Positions 14,885-15,627 of a DNA stretch of 15,627 nucleotides are shown piece after piece (within the stretch, counting starts at the first letter, position 1; the number at the start of each line of letters is the position of its first letter). The notes beneath the pieces were generated by a model that saw nothing but the letters and a program-made list of their open reading frames with translations, was not told the DNA's origin and ran no database searches. A program made the position numbers and the translations under genes. Source of the stretch: a bacterium (lineage in GTDB: Bacteria > JAMCPX01); assembly GCA_021789095.1 (NCBI GenBank), contig JAJYJX010000040.1, positions 1-15,627 of the forward strand, read 5' to 3'.

Positions 14885-14959
14885 TTTCATGATTATATAG
14901 AACAGGTAATATGCACAAAGTACAACAGTATCAATAGGTTAGAAGCTATATCAATCATT

Positions 14960-14994
14960 GGGTAAAATGACGCTAAATGGGTGAAAACACCCAT
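14960..14994. repeat. Direct repeat copy 2 with a perfect 7-bp hairpin
   Basis: GGGTAAAAT, seven bases, AATGGGTG (14960-14983) repeats copy 1 with one deleted T and a different central heptamer. It runs into the hairpin ATGGGTG-AAAA-CACCCAT (14977-14994). No T-tract follows, so it does not look like a terminator. It ends 27 bases before the anmK start, a position suited to an operator or a leader RNA structure. Confidence 0.65.
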
Positions 14995-15021
14995 GGGGAC
15001 AAAAAGGCGCTTCAATAGGAT

Positions 15022-15627
15022 ATGATAGGTATTGGTATAAACACAGGCACATCAGCAGACGCAATTGATGTTGCAGTAGTGGAGTTCGGCAGGATACTGC
15101 CATACACATCTATAAAACTTTTATGGTCGGGTACGTATCCATACCCTGCTTCATTAAAGAAGATATTTCTATGTCTGGTTGATTATACAAGCACGTTAAC
15201 ACCCTCAACCTGGTTTGATATGGCAGGTAAATTCGACTTTGCGCTTGGTATTGAATTTGCTGATGCTGTTATGAAAACGGTAAGAGCATCGGGGATCAAA
15301 AAGAACAGGATAGCGTTCATCGGCTCCCACGGCCAGACAGTATGGCATGCACCGCTCAACAAAGAGAGTATAACAGGAAAGTTTATAATTGGTTCTACAA
15401 TCCAGCTCGGCAATCCTTCTGTTATAGCTGTCAGGACAGGCATACCTGTAATAGCACATTTCCGGGACAAAGATGTAGCACTGAAGGGCCAGGGCGCACC
15501 TCTTGCTCCTGTTTTACATTTCGAGCTTTTCAGAAAGTATGCGCCTGCCGTTGTTTTAAACATAGGGGGCATCGCGAACATTACTGTAATCCCTTCACAA
15601 ACAGATTTTTTGTCCGTGTACGGGTTT
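15022..15627 (+). CDS. anmK: Anhydro-N-acetylmuramic acid kinase, divergent, C-terminus cut by window edge
   Basis: 202 codons are visible and the frame is open at the right edge. AnmK phosphorylates and opens 1,6-anhydro-MurNAc during peptidoglycan recycling, giving MurNAc-6-phosphate. Matching blocks are the ATP-site motif GINTGTSADAID (residues 5-16), GSHGQTVWH (101-109), IQLGNP, KGQGAPLAPVLH (155-166) and LNIGGIANIT (179-188). Several usually conserved positions differ: the common SGTSxDGxD is TGTSADAID, the common DFR is HFR (H146) and the first Gly of GGQGAP is K155. The catalytic Asp of the DxGPGN motif lies just beyond the window end, so activity cannot be judged. An in-frame TAG lies just upstream, making the ATG at 15022 the first possible start; AGGA sits unusually close to it. 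Confidence 0.88.
   Translation, partial: MIGIGINTGTSADAIDVAVVEFGRILPYTSIKLLWSGTYPYPASLKKIFLCLVDYTSTLTPSTWFDMAGKFDFALGIEFADAVMKTVRASGIKKNRIAFIGSHGQTVWHAPLNKESITGKFIIGSTIQLGNPSVIAVRTGIPVIAHFRDKDVALKGQGAPLAPVLHFELFRKYAPAVVLNIGGIANITVIPSQTDFLSVYGF

Noticed and set aside
14959-14974. A second sigma-54 promoter before anmK (GG-N10-GC at 14960-14973)
   Set aside because: Apart from the GG and GC dinucleotides the -24 and -12 elements match poorly (TGGGTAA and ACGCT), so the spacing is probably chance.

Overview
The window is a gene-dense piece of chromosome from a Gram-negative bacterium with moderate GC and heavy use of AGG (Arg) and ATA (Ile) codons. Four things suggest an uncultivated deltaproteobacterium (Desulfobacterota) or a close relative: a phosphoheptose isomerase next to an ArnT/GT39-like glycosyltransferase, a two-subunit glycyl-tRNA synthetase, an hpf-hprK-rapZ-EIIA-HPr-EI block, and a pyruvate phosphate dikinase. 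The affiliation is inference from gene content and order. I see no rRNA, tRNA, CRISPR array, phage gene or insertion sequence.

Positions 1-3404 hold a minus-strand operon read in the order ICMT-like membrane methyltransferase, PMT_2/GT39-like membrane glycosyltransferase, gmhA, and an NAD(P)-binding epimerase-like protein cut by the window edge. The genes overlap by 4, 8 and 4 bases. This looks like cell-envelope (LPS or glycolipid) metabolism.

Positions 3405-4220 are an accessory island. It contains four copies of a 9-bp tandem repeat, an unannotated 44-residue single-pass membrane protein, a strong-looking sigma-54 (-24/-12) promoter, a stand-alone response-regulator receiver protein and a long perfect inverted repeat.

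Positions 4221-8940 hold a second minus-strand operon: hpf, hprK, rapZ, a mannose-type EIIA, ptsH, ptsI and methylmalonyl-CoA epimerase. It contains a complete regulatory phosphorelay: EI phosphorylates HPr on His15, HPr passes phosphate to EIIA, and HprK acts on HPr Ser46. It has no sugar-transporting EIIB, EIIC or EIID. The HprK is short and consists essentially of the catalytic domain alone. rpoN, often found beside hpf, is not adjacent here.

Positions 9043-14841 run on the plus strand: glyQ, glyS and ppdK, closely spaced. The pyruvate phosphate dikinase carries a roughly 29-residue four-cysteine zinc-ribbon-like insertion in its C-terminal PEP/pyruvate domain. The 180-bp spacer at 14842-15021 has a diverged direct repeat with embedded ACCCAT/ATGGGT palindromes. 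It leads into a divergent anhydro-N-acetylmuramic acid kinase gene cut off at the right edge.

PEP is the common metabolite. PpdK interconverts pyruvate and PEP, and EI draws phosphate from PEP to feed HPr and EIIA. The PEP/pyruvate ratio set by one enzyme could therefore be read by the phosphorelay encoded next door. The best candidates for something new are the zinc-ribbon PpdK, the sigma-54-driven lone receiver with its neighbouring small membrane protein, and the repeat-bearing spacer before anmK.
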